From the IMG/VR virus record IMGVR_UViG_3300025887_000150, positions 1 to 22,579 of that record: a stretch of DNA of 22,579 nt; one strand, given 5' to 3'. The stretch is from a virus. The notes below the pieces were generated by a model, which searched no databases, was not told the origin of the DNA, and saw nothing but the letters and a program-made list of their open reading frames with translations. Shown here piece by piece: positions 22,163-22,579 of the stretch (positions are counted from its first letter, which is position 1; each line of letters begins with the position of its first letter). The translations under genes were made by a program, and so were the position numbers.

Positions 22163-22579
22163 ATGGCAAGACATAAAACAAGTAGATTCGAAGAAACATA
22201 CGGTGTGCACTGTGGTGAATTTGCAGCAGCAGAGGGTGTATCACCAGAAGCAATCAGAATGCGACTAAAGCACTTTGGCACACCGTTTAAGCGACGAGCT
22301 AAACCCACAACTTGCGAAATAATCACAGGACATTCAACAAGATACTTGTCAAAGGTTCTTGGTATCCACTTTAACTATGTGAGTAACTTACTAACAACCA
22401 AAGCAGGACAAAATAAATTATTTGTACATATGAGCAAGCCGGAACACGCAGCCGAATTATTGAGTGACAACGATCTTGGGACTTGGTTAATGCCACAGCA
22501 TCCTGATGCTGACACTTGGCGTTATAAAACCGCACAGGGGATTTACAATGACCCTAATAAGCCGGGAGATGGTATGGAT
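22163..22579 (+). CDS. Putative helix-turn-helix DNA-binding protein (3' end outside window)
   Basis: The ORF is open for 139 codons to the right edge, so the protein is incomplete. AAAGGAG (22148-22154) is an excellent ribosome site 8 bases before the ATG. Residues about 18-38 (GEFAAAEGVSPEAIRMRLKH) read as a helix-turn-helix with AEGVS in the turn, followed by basic FKRRAKP. Residues about 58-78 (STRYLSKVLGIHFNYVSNLL) give a second such pattern (LGIHFNYVSNLL). The rest (80-139) has no recognised domain. It stands alone behind its own promoter, which suits a regulator or an early gene rather than a structural protein. Family not recognised. Confidence 0.65.
   Translation, partial: MARHKTSRFEETYGVHCGEFAAAEGVSPEAIRMRLKHFGTPFKRRAKPTTCEIITGHSTRYLSKVLGIHFNYVSNLLTTKAGQNKLFVHMSKPEHAAELLSDNDLGTWLMPQHPDADTWRYKTAQGIYNDPNKPGDGMD

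Overview
This window is a stretch of tailed-phage genome. It holds the structural, adsorption and lysis genes of a long-tailed (siphovirus-type) phage. Every supported gene is on the + strand, genes overlap or sit a few bases apart, and no stretch longer than about 120 bases is noncoding. The DNA is AT-rich by eye. The giant fibre carries beta-repeat families (EGTN.YYTDAR, GDGSL.Y...TGVFTFTP) that I recall from marine phages such as cyanophages and pelagiphages. A marine bacterial host is therefore likely, but it is inferred from memory of protein families and not shown by the sequence. Flagella, ribosomal, tRNA, integrase and CRISPR genes were not seen.

Layout. The window opens with the last codons of an upstream gene (terminase large subunit by position) and a small unknown gene. 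The head module follows: portal (317), scaffold (2107), major capsid protein (3020) and a head-tail connector with an EF-hand loop (3941). The tail tube module has a probable tail terminator (4501) and the major tail protein (4937), closed by a strong hairpin (5440-5465). Two small unknown genes overlap out of frame (5486, 5664). Next is a lambda G/GT-like chaperone pair joined by a GGGAAAG -1 frameshift site (5844-6388), then a small basic protein (6370) and the tape measure protein (6751). The tail tip module has two distal tail/hub proteins (8661, 9320), a GNAT acetyltransferase (9977), a J-like tip protein (10436), a tail fibre assembly protein (13075) and a 50-aa protein (13501) that is a paralogue of the 5486 product. 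The adsorption module has a 255-aa structural protein (13762) and a 2204-aa repeat-built fibre (14540).

After the fibre come two tiny basic proteins (57 and 17 aa), a coiled-coil/membrane protein (21385) and a two-span holin-like protein with an N-terminal EF-hand loop (21715). A terminator-like hairpin followed directly by a near-consensus sigma70 promoter (22105-22133) starts a new unit. Its first gene (22163) encodes a putative DNA-binding protein that runs off the right edge.

The genes read as one late operon in assembly order: head, connector, tail tube, chaperones that load the tube protein on the tape measure, tail tip, receptor-binding fibre, lysis. The observations most worth a second look are the frameshift cassette with its possible downstream stem-loop, the paralogous small-protein pair, the 17-aa lysine-rich micro-ORF, the two EF-hand loops, the acetyltransferase in the tail-tip operon and the internal duplications of the fibre.
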